DNA of 64,000 nt from a virus. Under the pieces are notes generated by a model. It had not been told where the DNA came from. It saw only the letters and a list, made by a program, of their open reading frames with translations, and searched no databases. The stretch is taken from the IMG/VR virus record IMGVR_UViG_3300024054_000008, positions 118,740 to 182,739 of that record; one strand, 5' to 3'. Position numbers and translations under genes: made by a program. This document shows, piece by piece, positions 63,964 to 64,000 of the stretch (positions are counted from its first letter, which is position 1; the number at the start of each line of letters is the position of its first letter).

Positions 63964-64000
63964 AACTCAAAGAGATTGCCGCATCCCAGCCCCAGCAGGT
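63960..64000 (+). CDS. Start of a gene cut by the window edge
   Basis: A GTG overlapping the previous TGA opens MKLKEIAASQPQQ and is still open at the window end. Same coupling as the two preceding genes. Confidence 0.45.
   Translation, partial: MKLKEIAASQPQQ

Overview
The window most likely comes from the accessory part of a very large tailed-phage genome, or a phage-like megaplasmid. About 115 mostly small genes are packed on both strands, often joined by ATGA, GTGA or TGATG stop/start overlaps. There is a tRNA cluster with group I introns, three kinds of homing endonuclease, a phage-type ATP-dependent DNA ligase and virion-like proteins, and no ribosomal or central metabolic genes. No capsid, terminase, polymerase or integrase gene is visible, so phage identity is an inference. 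Two sequence classes alternate: AT-rich blocks of uncharacterised genes (1-9, 35.9-45, 50-54, 57-63 kb) and GC-rich islands (10, 12-20, 26-28, 45-49, 55-56 kb).

Layout. 1-9 kb: small AT-rich genes, a pair of paralogous virion-like proteins, then a CoaB-class II aldolase fusion beside a methyltransferase. 9.9-11.8 kb: an ADP-ribosyltransferase-like gene between 25-bp direct repeats, a dual-specificity phosphatase, and a gene between imperfect repeats. 12.1-13.4 kb: a near-consensus parS site, palindromes and one copy of a conserved 120-residue protein. 13.4-20.4 kb: short GC-rich operons, tRNA-Val and its decayed duplicate. 20.4-27 kb: an RNA-centred region with TilS, nine further tRNA genes (two split by group I introns, one a leucine-like tRNA with a CAU anticodon) and a nucleotidyltransferase. 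27-29.5 kb: a cyclic-phosphate-type receiver protein and a metallophosphoesterase. 29.6-35.2 kb: reverse-strand unknown genes. 35.7-45.3 kb: ATP-dependent DNA ligase, a LAGLIDADG enzyme, a rearranged HNH gene and a forward operon of unknown genes. 45.3-49.2 kb: a MoxR AAA+ ATPase and VWA/metallopeptidase-like protein pair. 50.8-56.9 kb: a lipoprotein, papain-like protease, BRCT protein and zinc-finger proteins. 57-64 kb: more unknown paralogues and small basic proteins.

Two signals run through the whole window. First, roughly fifty proteins of different length and fold end in a similar tail, approximately T-x-E-[VIL]-[VIL]-E-[SG]. Second, many GC-rich genes start behind the same cassette: an AT-rich box followed by AACG, a GYGTAYCG core often in a hairpin, then GGAGGT 5-8 nt before the start. 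How the genes cooperate is mostly unknown; the clearest theme is tRNA supply, modification and possible repair (tRNAs, introns, TilS, nucleotidyltransferase, receiver protein, phosphoesterase).
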